64,000 bases of DNA, from contig JAGBMJ010000062.1 in NCBI GenBank assembly GCA_017634975.1, positions 62,001 through 126,000 of the forward strand. Reading direction: 5' to 3'. The stretch comes from Lachnospiraceae bacterium (GTDB lineage Bacteria > Bacillota > Clostridia > Lachnospirales > Lachnospiraceae). How positions within the stretch are numbered: the stretch's first letter is position 1; every line of letters begins with the position of its first letter. The notes under the pieces are model-generated. The model had not been told where the DNA came from. It worked only from the letters and a program-made list of their open reading frames with translations, and made no database searches. Shown piece by piece: positions 8,783 through 16,696 of this stretch. Position numbers and translations under genes: made by a program.

Positions 8783-9775
8783 ATGAATTTTTCGGATATT
8801 GTCGGACAGGAGTCGATCAAGGAGCAGCTGCAGGGAGCGATCAGTACGGGACGGGTATCCCATGCGTATATCCTGTATGGTGAAGTGCGTTCCGGAAAAG
8901 AGTTTGTGGCAAAAGTTTTTGCGCAGTCACTTTTGTGTGAGAAGCCGGTGACCAAACAGGACGGCACGATCGAACCCTGCGGGGAATGTCATTCCTGCCG
9001 GCAGGCGGTGACCGCCAATCATCCGGATATCATATATGTACCGAGTACCATCGGTGTGGAAGAGATCCGTGATCGTATCGTGGAGACGGTACAGGTGAAG
9101 CCCTATCAGGGACCGTACAAGATCTACATCGTGGAAGAAGCGGAGAAGCTGACGGTACAGGCGCAAAATGTGCTGCTCAAGACGATCGAAGAGCCCCCGG
9201 CTTATGTAGTCTTTATCCTGCTGACCAGCTCTACGGAGGCTCTGCTTCCTACGATCTTAAGCCGCTGCGTACTGCTCAATATGCGTCCGGTGCGGGATGA
9301 TGAGATGCGTACCTATTTAATGGAGCAGCTGCATGTACCCGAGAGCCGTGCGGAGATCTGTATCGCATTTGCCCGCGGAAATATCGGCCGTGCCAAGGCA
9401 CTGGCAGCGAGCGAGGATTTTGACAAGATCCGTACCAATGCGCTGTCGCTGCTGAAGAATATTCACGAGATGGATACGGCGGATATCATGGAAGCACTCA
9501 AGAACATCCGGGAGTACGGTTTTGATATCAATGATTACCTGGATATCATGGCGGTATGGTACCGGGATATCCTGCTTTTTAAGGCAACACATGATATGAA
9601 CCATCTGATCTTCCGGGATGAGATCCAGAGCATACAGAAAGTAGCGCAGAGCAGCGATTACGAAGGGATCGAGGAAGTGATCCAGGCGCTGGAGGTGGCG
9701 AAGAGTCGCCTGCGTTCCAAGGTAAACTACGAGCTGACCATGGAACTCTTACTGCTTACGATAAAAGAGAATTAG
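8783..9775 (+). CDS. holB: DNA polymerase III delta' subunit
   Basis: Clamp-loader subunit that helps place the beta sliding clamp on DNA. It has the AAA+ fold with a P-loop-like YGEVRSGKEFVAK (residues about 32-44). The zinc module spans CEKP and CGECHSC. KIYIVEEAEKLTVQAQNVLLKTIEEPPAY is the conserved Walker-B-like/sensor region, and TILSRCVLL is the SRC motif. The 330 residues fit the family. A C-terminal helical domain follows. It is co-transcribed with ricT 14 bases downstream. Confidence 0.92.
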   Translation: MNFSDIVGQESIKEQLQGAISTGRVSHAYILYGEVRSGKEFVAKVFAQSLLCEKPVTKQDGTIEPCGECHSCRQAVTANHPDIIYVPSTIGVEEIRDRIVETVQVKPYQGPYKIYIVEEAEKLTVQAQNVLLKTIEEPPAYVVFILLTSSTEALLPTILSRCVLLNMRPVRDDEMRTYLMEQLHVPESRAEICIAFARGNIGRAKALAASEDFDKIRTNALSLLKNIHEMDTADIMEALKNIREYGFDINDYLDIMAVWYRDILLFKATHDMNHLIFRDEIQSIQKVAQSSDYEGIEEVIQALEVAKSRLRSKVNYELTMELLLLTIKEN

Positions 9776-9789
9776 GAGATTTTTAGCAA

Positions 9790-10728
9790 GTGAAAAAGAT
9801 TGTCAGTGTGCGCTTTCGCAGCGGAGGAAAGCCATATTATTTCGATCCGCTGGAGTTTGAACTGAAGCGCGGGAGCCACGTGATCGTAGAGACGGTGCGT
9901 GGCATAGAATACGGAACGGTCGTCGGTTCGATCCGTGAGGTGGAGGATGAAAAGATCCAGCAGCCCTTAAAGCCGATCATGCGTGTTGCCACTCCGAAGG
10001 ATGATGAGCAGGACGCGCAGAACCGTGAAAAGGAAAAGAGTGCGATCAGCGTTGCCAAAGAGAAGATCCGTAAGCATGAGCTGGATATGAAGCTGATCGA
10101 TGTAGAGTATACCTTTGACCGGAATAAGATCGTATTTTATTTTACGGCAGACGGACGAGTGGATTTCCGGGAGCTGGTCAAAGATCTGGCCGGTGTGTTC
10201 CATACCCGTATCGAGCTGCGCCAGATCGGCGTGCGGGATGCAACAAAGATGCTGGGCGGTCTTGGTTCCTGCGGGCGTGAATTGTGCTGCCATGCTTATA
10301 TGGCGGACTTTGTTCCCGTATCCATCAAGATGGCGAAGGAACAGAATCTGTCCCTGAATCCGGGCAAGATCTCCGGTATGTGCGGGCGCCTGATGTGCTG
10401 TCTGCAGTACGAATCGGATACCTATTCCTGGCTGAACCGCAAGCTGCCGCGGGTGGGAGACGATGTGACCACACCCTACGGCAATGTCGCGAAGGTACAG
10501 AGCGTGGATGTACTGCGTCAGCGGGTTCGTGTCATCGTAGATGTAAACGATGAAAAAGAGATCGAGGAATATGCGGTAGAGGAACTGAAGTTTACGAAGC
10601 GTCAGGGCGGCGGCAAGAACAACAAGAACGATCGCAAGAATGACCGGAACGACCGGAACAATCATGAAGAGAAGCTCAGCAAGGAAGAACTGAAGGAACT
10701 GGCAGAGCTGGAAAAGAAGGATAACTGA
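9790..10728 (+). CDS. ricT: RicT/YaaT, PSP1-domain protein
   Basis: In Bacillus this protein belongs to the RicA-RicF-RicT complex, which carries iron-sulphur clusters and controls RNA processing by RNase Y, competence and sporulation. The PSP1 domain covers about residues 1-180. The cluster-binding cysteines are visible as GSCGRELCC and GMCGRLMCCLQYE. A very basic, Asn/Lys/Asp-rich tail (about residues 275-300) is low complexity and may bind RNA. It starts with GTG after AGGAGA at 10 bases. RicA and RicF are not in this window. Confidence 0.9.
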   Translation: MKKIVSVRFRSGGKPYYFDPLEFELKRGSHVIVETVRGIEYGTVVGSIREVEDEKIQQPLKPIMRVATPKDDEQDAQNREKEKSAISVAKEKIRKHELDMKLIDVEYTFDRNKIVFYFTADGRVDFRELVKDLAGVFHTRIELRQIGVRDATKMLGGLGSCGRELCCHAYMADFVPVSIKMAKEQNLSLNPGKISGMCGRLMCCLQYESDTYSWLNRKLPRVGDDVTTPYGNVAKVQSVDVLRQRVRVIVDVNDEKEIEEYAVEELKFTKRQGGGKNNKNDRKNDRNDRNNHEEKLSKEELKELAELEKKDN

Positions 10729-10730
10729 GT

Positions 10731-11447
10731 TTGGAACGATTGGATGATCTGCAACTCAGCGGCTTAAAGATCCTCCAGGATCCGGAGCGTTTCTGCTTCG
10801 GAATGGATGCGGTGCTTCTGTCAGGATTTGTGCAGGTGCCGGATGGTGCGGCAGTATTGGATCTGTGCACCGGGACGGGGATCCTGCCGCTGCTGTTGAG
10901 TGCAAAGACGAAAGCGGGGCAGATCTCGGCGATCGAGATCCAGCCGGAGAGCGCGGATATGGCGCGCCGCAGCGTGGAACTCAATCATTTATCGGATCGC
11001 ATCCATATAGTAACAGGAGATATCAAAGAGGCAGACCGGCTGTTTGGCGCTGCCTCTTTTGCAGTGGTTACCTGCAATCCGCCTTATATCGCAGGCGGCA
11101 AGGGGCTGCAGAACCCCGGGGCACCCAAGGCGATCGCGCGGCACGAAGTGCTGTGCACCTTCCGTGATGTGGCAGAGCAGTCGGCAAAACTGCTTACCCC
11201 CGGCGGCAAGCTGTTTCTGGTGCACCGGCCGGACCGCCTGTCGGAACTGCTGGTGACCCTGACCGAATGCCGCATAGAGCCCAAACGTCTGCGGGTGGTC
11301 TATCCCTTTGCCGACAAGGCTCCCAATATGGTGCTGATCGAGGCGGCCCGCGGCGGCCGTCCGGGTATGACCGTCGAGAAGCCCCTCATCATTTACGATG
11401 CCCCGGGCCGGTACAGTGAGGAGATCAAGAGAGACTACGGGTTTTAA
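10731..11447 (+). CDS. trmN6: tRNA1(Val) adenine-N6-methyltransferase-like protein (YabB)
   Basis: SAM-dependent methyltransferase that modifies adenine 37 of tRNA1(Val) in the characterised E. coli homologue. The SAM site is VLDLCTGTGILPLLL. The catalytic N6-adenine motif NPPY appears in VTCNPPYIAGGKG, and the N-terminal FCFGMDAVLLSGF is typical of the group. The TTG start lies two bases after the ricT stop, with a weak ribosome site, so expression probably relies on coupling to ricT. 238 residues is the normal length. Confidence 0.87.
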   Translation: MERLDDLQLSGLKILQDPERFCFGMDAVLLSGFVQVPDGAAVLDLCTGTGILPLLLSAKTKAGQISAIEIQPESADMARRSVELNHLSDRIHIVTGDIKEADRLFGAASFAVVTCNPPYIAGGKGLQNPGAPKAIARHEVLCTFRDVAEQSAKLLTPGGKLFLVHRPDRLSELLVTLTECRIEPKRLRVVYPFADKAPNMVLIEAARGGRPGMTVEKPLIIYDAPGRYSEEIKRDYGF

Positions 11448-11448
11448 G

Positions 11449-11522
11449 GCGAGCCATGGGGACGGTTCTTGTGGCAACAAGATCAAAGATCTTTAGCCAC
11501 AAGAACCGTCCCCGTGGCTCAC
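11449..11522. repeat. GGGGACGGTTCT palindrome, copy 1
   Basis: A long imperfect hairpin with arms of about 27 bases (centred on ATGGGGACGGTTCTTGTGGC and its complement) around a 20-base loop. A nearly identical copy lies at 32340-32415 and half-copies at 32433-32490 and 56912-56938. It starts right after the trmN6 stop and ends just before the rsmI ribosome site. It looks like a REP/REPIN-type interspersed element. Confidence 0.85.
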
Positions 11523-11541
11523 CGGCCAAAGGAGAGGAAAT

Positions 11542-12384
11542 ATGACAGGTACACTATATCTGTGTGCGACCCCGATCGGAAATCTGGGGGATATCACGCA
11601 GCGGGTGCTGGATACCCTGCGGGAAGCAGATGTGATCGCGGCGGAGGATACCCGCAACAGCCTGCATCTGCTGAACCATTTTGATATCCATACCCCGATG
11701 ACGAGTTATCACGAATACAATAAGTATGACAAGGCGGAGACCCTGATCGGCAAACTGCAGGAGGGGCAGAACATCGCCCTGATCACGGATGCGGGGACCC
11801 CAGGGATTTCGGATCCGGGAGAAGTGCTGGTACGGCGGTGCCTGGAGGAGCAGATCCCGGTGACATCCCTGCCGGGGCCTGCGGCATGTATCACGGCGCT
11901 GACTTTGTCCGGACTGCCGACCAGGCGGTTTTGTTTTGAGGCATTTTTGCCGGCGGATAAAAAGGAGCGGCGGCAGATCCTGGAGGAACTGAAGCGGGAG
12001 ACGCGCACGATCATCCTGTACGAGGCGCCGCATCATCTGGTAAAGACATTAAAAGACCTGCACGAGGCTTTGGGGGAGCGCAAGATCACGATCTGTCGGG
12101 AACTGACGAAGCGTTTTGAGACGATCCTGCCGACCACGTTGGAGGCGGCTCTGGAGATGTACGGCAGCGAGGAACCCCGCGGGGAGTATGTACTGGTGCT
12201 GGCCGGTGCCGACCGGGAAGCTCTGGAAGCCGAGCAGCGGCAGCAGTACGAGGAGCTTACCATCCCCGAGCATGTGGCGCAGTACGAAGCCGGAGGGATG
12301 GACCACAAGGCAGCGCTGAAACAGGTGGCGCTGGACCGCGGCATTCCCAAGCGGGAAGTGTACGATGCGGTACATAAGAATTGA
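11542..12384 (+). CDS. rsmI: 16S rRNA cytidine-1402 2'-O-methyltransferase
   Basis: Methylates the ribose of C1402 in the decoding centre of 16S rRNA. It is a tetrapyrrole-methylase-fold enzyme with LYLCATPIGNLGDITQR at the N-terminus, AEDTRNSLHLL, ITDAGTPGISDPGEVLV (SAM pocket) and LPGPAA. CREL-TKRFE lies in the second half, and a C-terminal helical domain recognises RNA. The 280 residues match the family. The ATG follows GGAGAGGAAA. It is the last core gene before the AT-rich accessory island; no U-tract terminator was found, only two hairpins. Confidence 0.94.
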   Translation: MTGTLYLCATPIGNLGDITQRVLDTLREADVIAAEDTRNSLHLLNHFDIHTPMTSYHEYNKYDKAETLIGKLQEGQNIALITDAGTPGISDPGEVLVRRCLEEQIPVTSLPGPAACITALTLSGLPTRRFCFEAFLPADKKERRQILEELKRETRTIILYEAPHHLVKTLKDLHEALGERKITICRELTKRFETILPTTLEAALEMYGSEEPRGEYVLVLAGADREALEAEQRQQYEELTIPEHVAQYEAGGMDHKAALKQVALDRGIPKREVYDAVHKN

Positions 12385-12398
12385 CTTCAGCAGATTAT

Positions 12399-12431
12399 AT
12401 AGTAAACGCAATTAAAAATTGCGTTTACTAT
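12399..12431. other. Perfect 15-bp hairpin after rsmI
   Basis: ATAGTAAACGCAATT pairs perfectly with its complement around an AAA loop. No T-run follows on either side, so it is not a standard terminator. It marks the boundary between the core cluster and the accessory island. Confidence 0.6.
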
Positions 12432-12450
12432 GCCTCCGACGGATGCACAT

Positions 12451-12488
12451 GACCGCACAAGGAATATGGCCGCAAGCGGCCTGCGGTC
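12451..12488. other. Nested hairpin (GACCGCA...GGCCGCAAGCGGCC...TGCGGTC)
   Basis: An outer perfect 7-bp stem and an inner perfect 6-bp stem with an AA centre, joined by a one-sided 10-base bulge. It lies 20 bases upstream of a strong promoter. The role is unknown. Confidence 0.5.
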
Positions 12489-12511
12489 TGAATCATATAC
12501 CGCATATGTCA

Positions 12512-12540
12512 TTGAACAGGCTTTCCATATATGTTATGAT
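12512..12540 (+). promoter_or_regulatory. Promoter for DUF3791/DUF3990 locus
   Basis: TTGAAC, 17-base spacer, TATGAT. The transcript would carry a leader of about 60 bases before the GTG at 12608. Confidence 0.6.
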
Positions 12541-12607
12541 ATTACACGATTGGGGATAGCGTTACAGTCGGAAGCGGCAGGCACTATTATGGAGAGAGGG
12601 AGCGATC

Positions 12608-12823
12608 GTGAGCAAAGAGGTATTGGAATTCGTTATTTATATGATACATGCATGTGCGAAAAAATGGGGGGAGTCCCCATCAATGGTTTATCAGCAGATG
12701 TCTGAAGGAAACTGTATAAACAGTTATCTGGTGCCTCATTATGAGGTGCTTCATACCCAGGGTACAGAATCTGTTGTTGAGGATATTGAAGAGTATATAG
12801 GAATAAAGGGAGGTGCCGTATGA
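12608..12823 (+). CDS. DUF3791 family small protein, candidate antitoxin
   Basis: A 71-residue acidic protein with the DUF3791 pattern: an N-terminal helix (VLEFVIYMIHACAKKW), a short helix-turn region (SPSMVYQQMSEGNCINSYLVPHYEVLH) and an acidic end. The GTG start follows GGAGAGAGGG. Its stop overlaps the start of the DUF3990 gene by four bases, the tight coupling usual for toxin-antitoxin pairs. I infer an antitoxin-like role from pairing with an ADP-ribosyltransferase-like partner; no activity is proven from sequence. Confidence 0.72.
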   Translation: MSKEVLEFVIYMIHACAKKWGESPSMVYQQMSEGNCINSYLVPHYEVLHTQGTESVVEDIEEYIGIKGGAV

Positions 12824-13298
12824 TCGTATATCATGGTTCCTCAGAGATCGTTAAGAAGCCGGATGTGCTTCATTCATATAGAGCACTTGACTTTGGAAAA
12901 GGATTTTATGTGACAACCAATTATGAACAGGCGCAGAGGTGGGCAAGAAGAAAGGCTGATCTCTATCACAAAGATAAAGCATATGTGAACATATATGAAA
13001 TGGCGGAAGATAATACATTATTAAAGGTTAAAACATTTCCGGAAGATCTGCTTGAATGGATAGATTTTGTATGCAGATGCAGGGATGGAAAACGGATTAT
13101 CAGACATACGACATCATCAAGGGAAAGGTCGCCAATGATAAAGTATTCCGGGTTGTAGATCTATATCGTACAGGCATATGGGATAAGGAACGTGCAATCC
13201 ATGAGATAAAGGTTTATCCGGGATATGATCAGATTGCATTTATCAGTCAGATTGCGATTGATAAACTGCTTGTTTATAAATCGGCAGATGAGGTATAG
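12820..13298 (+). pseudogene. DUF3990 ADP-ribosyltransferase-like toxin candidate, frameshifted
   Basis: Two overlapping frames together encode one DUF3990 protein. The first part has MIVYHGSSEIV and LDFGKGFYVTTNYEQAQRWA, the layout of the ADP-ribosyltransferase fold (H-G, then G-F-Y-x-T and Q-A-x-x-W-A). The second part continues with YDIIKGKVANDKVFRVVDLY and ends IDKLLVYKSADEV. The break lies in the A-run at 13089-13092 (GGA AAA CGG): one missing A, or a -1 slip, restores the frame. Read as is, the first frame ends at 13158 after 112 residues. Possibilities are an inactivated toxin, a sequencing error in a homopolymer, or programmed slippage. Confidence 0.7.
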
Positions 13299-13301
13299 CT
13301 T

Positions 13302-13535
13302 ATGGATGGAGAAGTATTAGAGGATATATATCAGGAAAAGCTGGAAGAACGCCTTATAGAGTTCCTTTCAGAAAAGCATGGCATTGCTTATCAGACAGCG
13401 ATGGATGTTTATTATAAGAGTGAGCTTGCCGGAAAAATTCATGAGGGCAAGTATGGCATTCAATATCTGGATTATAAAGTATTGGCGGGTATTCTTGAGG
13501 AAACGGAGCCTGAGATCTTTAATTACAAAGGTTAG
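13302..13535 (+). CDS. Small protein, third member of the DUF3791/DUF3990 cluster
   Basis: A 77-residue acidic helical protein starting three bases after the reconstructed toxin stop. It contains LSEKHGIAYQTAMDVYYKS and GKYGIQYLDYKVLAGILEE, resembling the small proteins that flank DUF3990 genes. It may be a second antitoxin-like protein. No ribosome site stronger than GAGGTA is visible. There is no membrane segment or signal peptide. Confidence 0.6.
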   Translation: MDGEVLEDIYQEKLEERLIEFLSEKHGIAYQTAMDVYYKSELAGKIHEGKYGIQYLDYKVLAGILEETEPEIFNYKG

Positions 13536-13659
13536 AGATTTTGATGCAAAGATTTATAGTGAATTTGATGAAATGGCAAAATGTAGAGATGGTTGCCAAT
13601 TTGATCAAGAGAAGTCAGTCAATTACTTTCTGGGGGGGGTAGAAGTAGATGATATATAA
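13536..13659 (+). pseudogene. Possible 3' gene remnant
   Basis: An open frame without its own start reads VRDFDAKIYSEFDEMAK...DQEKSVNYFLGG and ends at 13659, inside the end of the convergent agrC-like gene. It looks like the tail of a once longer protein left by deletion. I do not recognise the family. The overlap with agrC argues against it being a working gene. Confidence 0.2.
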
Positions 13660-14972
13660 TCAAAAGGAAAAAGGTTGCCTACGGAGTCTCTAAATATGGG
13701 CAAAGCAATAGTAGTAATAAATGTGTTGTTTTCAATTTTTTGAAAATAGGAGCCATGATATTTATCGACAATGGTTTTGATATTTATGATTCCATAACCA
13801 TGGTCATGTGATGATATAGTAGTATCAGTGTCCGATATCGGGTTCTGTGTGTGAATAACGAAGAAGTGTTCTTGTGTTTTAATGCAAACTTTTATAAAGA
13901 ATTCATTTTTTGAACCTGTTCTTTTGAATTCGTTATAGATGTTATCTAACAGATTTCCTAGAATAATACATAAATCATAATCTTTTATTGGAATATCCGA
14001 ATAATCGATTTTCAGATCCAGATTGAAAGGGATGTTATTCTGACATGCAAAAGAATCACAACTTGTGAGAAGGCTGTCTATAACGAGATTACCCGTATTG
14101 ATTTTAAGCATTTCCTTTTCTATGCCGGCAGAATATTGACTGATAAAATCTATTATATCATCATAACGTTTCTGTTCAGCACAAAGAGAAACAAAATGAT
14201 TTATACGTCGCATTTCATGTACGAGTTTTCTTATATTTTTATATGAACCGGAAATACTTTCATATTTTTCGGATTGGAATTGGAGCTGCTTAGATTGAAA
14301 TAAAAGCTTTTCATTTTCCATAGACAATTTAAGGATATATTTTAAAAGAATATAATTGAAGATATTTAATAAAAGTACAAGCAGATAAAAGAAGAACACT
14401 GTTGTTTCCGATTCGTGCTGAATATAAAAATGAAATGGAAAAAGCGATAAAAACAGAATGGAAAATAAAGGTGTAGATATGTTCAAAAATAAAAGAGGCT
14501 GACGTATCTTGTAGTTATTTCTGTACTGAAGCGGAGTAAACAGCATTACTATCAAAAACAAGAATATACTTGAAATTAAGGTAATATAGGAATCTTGAAG
14601 TAAACTGTTTGTGCTGTTGAGTTCAGGATGAAAAGAGAGCAGAACTACAGCAGTGATAAATTCTGATAAAACAGCAAAAGTTTCATATACAACAGGTATC
14701 AGTAAATGGAATACACGTGTATTGGAGGAATAGAAAAGAGTGAGTATAATAGAAAGAGAAATATTCAAAATAATTGTGAATAACATTTTAGCAGATGTAT
14801 AGTTTCCGGAATTTAAAATCGTATTGATCAAAAAAACAATCTCGAAGAGAATAGATAGAATGAAATAGTATATACGTTGAGATTTCCCTTTGCTTAGGAA
14901 AAAGGAGTCGAAAAAAACTGTTTTAGTCAAAATATTGAAAAATGATGAAATGGTACAAAAAAGTGTATACAT
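13623..14972 (-). CDS. agrC: AgrC-like quorum-sensing histidine kinase
   Basis: Membrane sensor kinase for a peptide signal. The first about 210 residues hold six hydrophobic segments. A coiled-coil linker (ENEKLLFQSKQLQFQSEKYES) follows, then the phospho-acceptor His252 in KLVHEMRRINHF and a GHKL ATPase with the N-box LGNLLDNIYNEF and G-box GYGIINIKTIV. 449 residues is typical of AgrC/ComD-type kinases. It is the third gene of agrB-agrA-agrC, 15 bases after the regulator. Codon use is AT-rich, unlike the core genes. The last about 20 residues overlap a convergent remnant frame, so its C-terminus may be altered. Confidence 0.88.
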   Translation of the reverse strand: MYTLFCTISSFFNILTKTVFFDSFFLSKGKSQRIYYFILSILFEIVFLINTILNSGNYTSAKMLFTIILNISLSIILTLFYSSNTRVFHLLIPVVYETFAVLSEFITAVVLLSFHPELNSTNSLLQDSYITLISSIFLFLIVMLFTPLQYRNNYKIRQPLLFLNISTPLFSILFLSLFPFHFYIQHESETTVFFFYLLVLLLNIFNYILLKYILKLSMENEKLLFQSKQLQFQSEKYESISGSYKNIRKLVHEMRRINHFVSLCAEQKRYDDIIDFISQYSAGIEKEMLKINTGNLVIDSLLTSCDSFACQNNIPFNLDLKIDYSDIPIKDYDLCIILGNLLDNIYNEFKRTGSKNEFFIKVCIKTQEHFFVIHTQNPISDTDTTISSHDHGYGIINIKTIVDKYHGSYFQKIENNTFITTIALPIFRDSVGNLFPFDYISSTSTPPRK

Positions 14973-14987
14973 AGAAATATCTCCCGC

Positions 14988-15731
14988 TTAAAGAAGTAAT
15001 ATGTTTTGTGAAAACTGATCCATAAATGCTTTTCGATAATGTCTGCTTATCTCTATATATTCTTTGTTGCTTAGTTGCAAACAATCGTGTGTAAATTGAA
15101 GAACATGTCGCATATTAACTAAATAGTACTTATTTGCAAAGGAGAAACCATGATTTTGTAAATCTTCACCAACAGAAAGAATAGATTTTCCTGTTTCTGT
15201 AATCTCCTGGTTGTTGCAGTGGTAAGTCACTTTATCTCTTTCACCGCGATATGATTTTACATATATAATATCCTGGATTTTTAACAGGTTCCACTGGTCA
15301 CGATCCGTTTTTATACGTATCATAGAAGTATCATTTTGCATACAGGATATGATGGTATCCATTACACTTTGAAACCTTCGAAAAGAAACCTGTTTGTCCA
15401 GATAATGGGATGCCTGTACATCAAAACCCATTTGCATATAGACAGGATAATTACTTACAAAGACAATCCTTACATCCGGATCCGGAATGGAACGGATCGC
15501 TTTTGCGATATCAATACCGTTTCGATATGATTTTCCGAAAGAGAGTTCTACATCTAAAAAAATAATGTCATAATAGCCCGCATGTGAATAGTCTGCAATA
15601 AGAAGATCAGGATCCTGATAATGTTTGATATTGAATTCTATACCCGTTTCGAAGTGATAGTTTTCCAACAAAAGGTCGATGGTTTTGATACCATCCGGTT
15701 CATCATCGCATACTGCAGTATTAAGTGTCAT
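14988..15731 (-). CDS. agrA: AgrA-like LytTR response regulator
   Basis: Transcription factor with a receiver domain (acidic pair CDDEP at 8-12, phospho-acceptor Asp60 in DIIFLDVEL, Lys in HYLDKQ) and a C-terminal LytTR DNA-binding domain (about 140-240; ILYVKSYRGERDKVTYHC-type strands, FANKYYLVNMRHV). LytTR proteins bind paired 9-bp direct repeats. A matching pair lies at 16398-16427 between agrB and agrD. It overlaps agrB by 11 bases and precedes agrC, giving one minus-strand operon. Confidence 0.9.
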   Translation of the reverse strand: MTLNTAVCDDEPDGIKTIDLLLENYHFETGIEFNIKHYQDPDLLIADYSHAGYYDIIFLDVELSFGKSYRNGIDIAKAIRSIPDPDVRIVFVSNYPVYMQMGFDVQASHYLDKQVSFRRFQSVMDTIISCMQNDTSMIRIKTDRDQWNLLKIQDIIYVKSYRGERDKVTYHCNNQEITETGKSILSVGEDLQNHGFSFANKYYLVNMRHVLQFTHDCLQLSNKEYIEISRHYRKAFMDQFSQNILLL

Positions 15732-16308
15732 GAGAGTTCTCCTGAATTACCTGGATGTGTCGAGCAAAACAACTAATATTATTTATTATAACACAGAGCA
15801 ATATGGTTGTGTAATATTTTTTATAATTGAAAAAATATAAAATCAAAGAAATGAAAAATAAACAGAAAGAAAGGATTCTGCAAATAATAGTTGTCTTATT
15901 TAATGCAGCTGCACAAATCGTTTTATTCTTAGGCATGATCGGAATAAGAATGAAGGAAATAAGGAAATTAAATATTATAAGAAAAAGCCAGTATCTGAAT
16001 TCGATATCGCATAGAAACGGTATCATGAATATGGAGCTAATAGAAATGGAGTAGGTGAAAAACAGGCATGTAACGGGTGATTTGGTATGAAAACCACCGG
16101 AAAATGTTCTGAGTGGAAGTATAGTTACAAGAAAGACTATTGTTATTATAAGACGATGAAATACATATCCGATGACAAGCATATTGAAAATAAAAAGTAA
16201 ATGCGACAAAATGTAGGACAATCCATAAGAGAAAGAAACAACAGAATCATGCTCCAATTTCATGGTATCACTGATTATTTTTGTAATATGATCATCTATC
16301 TTGTTCAT
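15721..16308 (-). CDS. agrB: AgrB-like autoinducer-processing membrane protease
   Basis: Membrane cysteine endopeptidase that cuts the AgrD precursor and forms the thiolactone ring. The signature LRTFSGGFHTKSPVTC gives catalytic His74 and Cys81, with the same 7-residue spacing as the characterised Staphylococcus enzyme (His77/Cys84). Four to six hydrophobic segments cover the rest. The 195 residues fit the family. The start is supported by AGGAGTG 6 bases upstream. Its substrate AgrD is encoded divergently 200 bases away, an unusual arrangement since agrB and agrD are normally adjacent on one strand. Confidence 0.92.
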   Translation of the reverse strand: MNKIDDHITKIISDTMKLEHDSVVSFSYGLSYILSHLLFIFNMLVIGYVFHRLIITIVFLVTILPLRTFSGGFHTKSPVTCLFFTYSISISSIFMIPFLCDIEFRYWLFLIIFNFLISFILIPIMPKNKTICAAALNKTTIICRILSFCLFFISLILYFFNYKKYYTTILLCVIINNISCFARHIQVIQENSHDT

Positions 16309-16397
16309 GAAAACACTCCTAATTATAAGTTTATCATAAAACAGATCGAATACATGAAAGAGATCAAAAAATGCTTTTATATATGCAAATTATACAT

Positions 16398-16427
16398 ATG
16401 CATTTTCCGGGGGAATAAATACATTTT
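16398..16427. promoter_or_regulatory. Candidate LytTR (AgrA) binding site
   Basis: ATGCATTTT and ATACATTTT are direct repeats separated by 12 bases, giving a 21-bp period. This is the known geometry of LytTR-domain sites (two 9-bp repeats, 12 or 13 bases apart). It lies in the divergent agrB/agrD spacer, 81 bases before the agrD start, with a TTGCAA just after it. The repeat is seen in the sequence; binding is inferred. Confidence 0.5.
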
Positions 16428-16508
16428 TTGCAAGTTTCAGGTTTTGCCAATGGGATTGATGTAAGATGTAAGTGTAATAAAAACTTTCTGGAGGGGAGGT
16501 GGTAAAGG

Positions 16509-16667
16509 ATGAAAGGATTAATAGATAAGATCATTAGTAAAAACGCTTTTTGGATATGTGCAGTAGTGTTCTCTGCTTTGCCGTACATTTCAGAAAGTTG
16601 TCACGGGCTTTGGTATCAGCCCGAAGAACCGGAAGAGGTTCGTAGATTTTTGAACAGAAAGAGTTAA
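16509..16667 (+). CDS. agrD: AgrD-like cyclic autoinducer precursor
   Basis: A 52-residue precursor easily missed for its size. It has an amphipathic leader (MKGLIDKIISKNAFWICAVV), a hydrophobic stretch, Cys31, and the charged tail YQPEEPEEVRRFLNRKS. The QPEEPE tail right after a Cys-plus-four-residue block matches clostridial AgrD proteins, so the predicted thiolactone ring is CHGLW (residues 31-35), with AgrB cutting before Tyr36. A strong GAGGGGAGGT ribosome site lies 8 bases upstream. The next gene begins 29 bases after the stop, so peptide signal and secreted product are probably co-transcribed. Confidence 0.85.
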   Translation: MKGLIDKIISKNAFWICAVVFSALPYISESCHGLWYQPEEPEEVRRFLNRKS

Positions 16668-16696
16668 GAACATTATAAGAAAGAGAGGTATTTTTG

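Noticed and set aside
15827-16054. Plus-strand frame inside agrB
   Set aside because: It is Lys/Glu/Ile-rich low-complexity translation opposite a convincing AgrB with catalytic His and Cys; no ribosome site.
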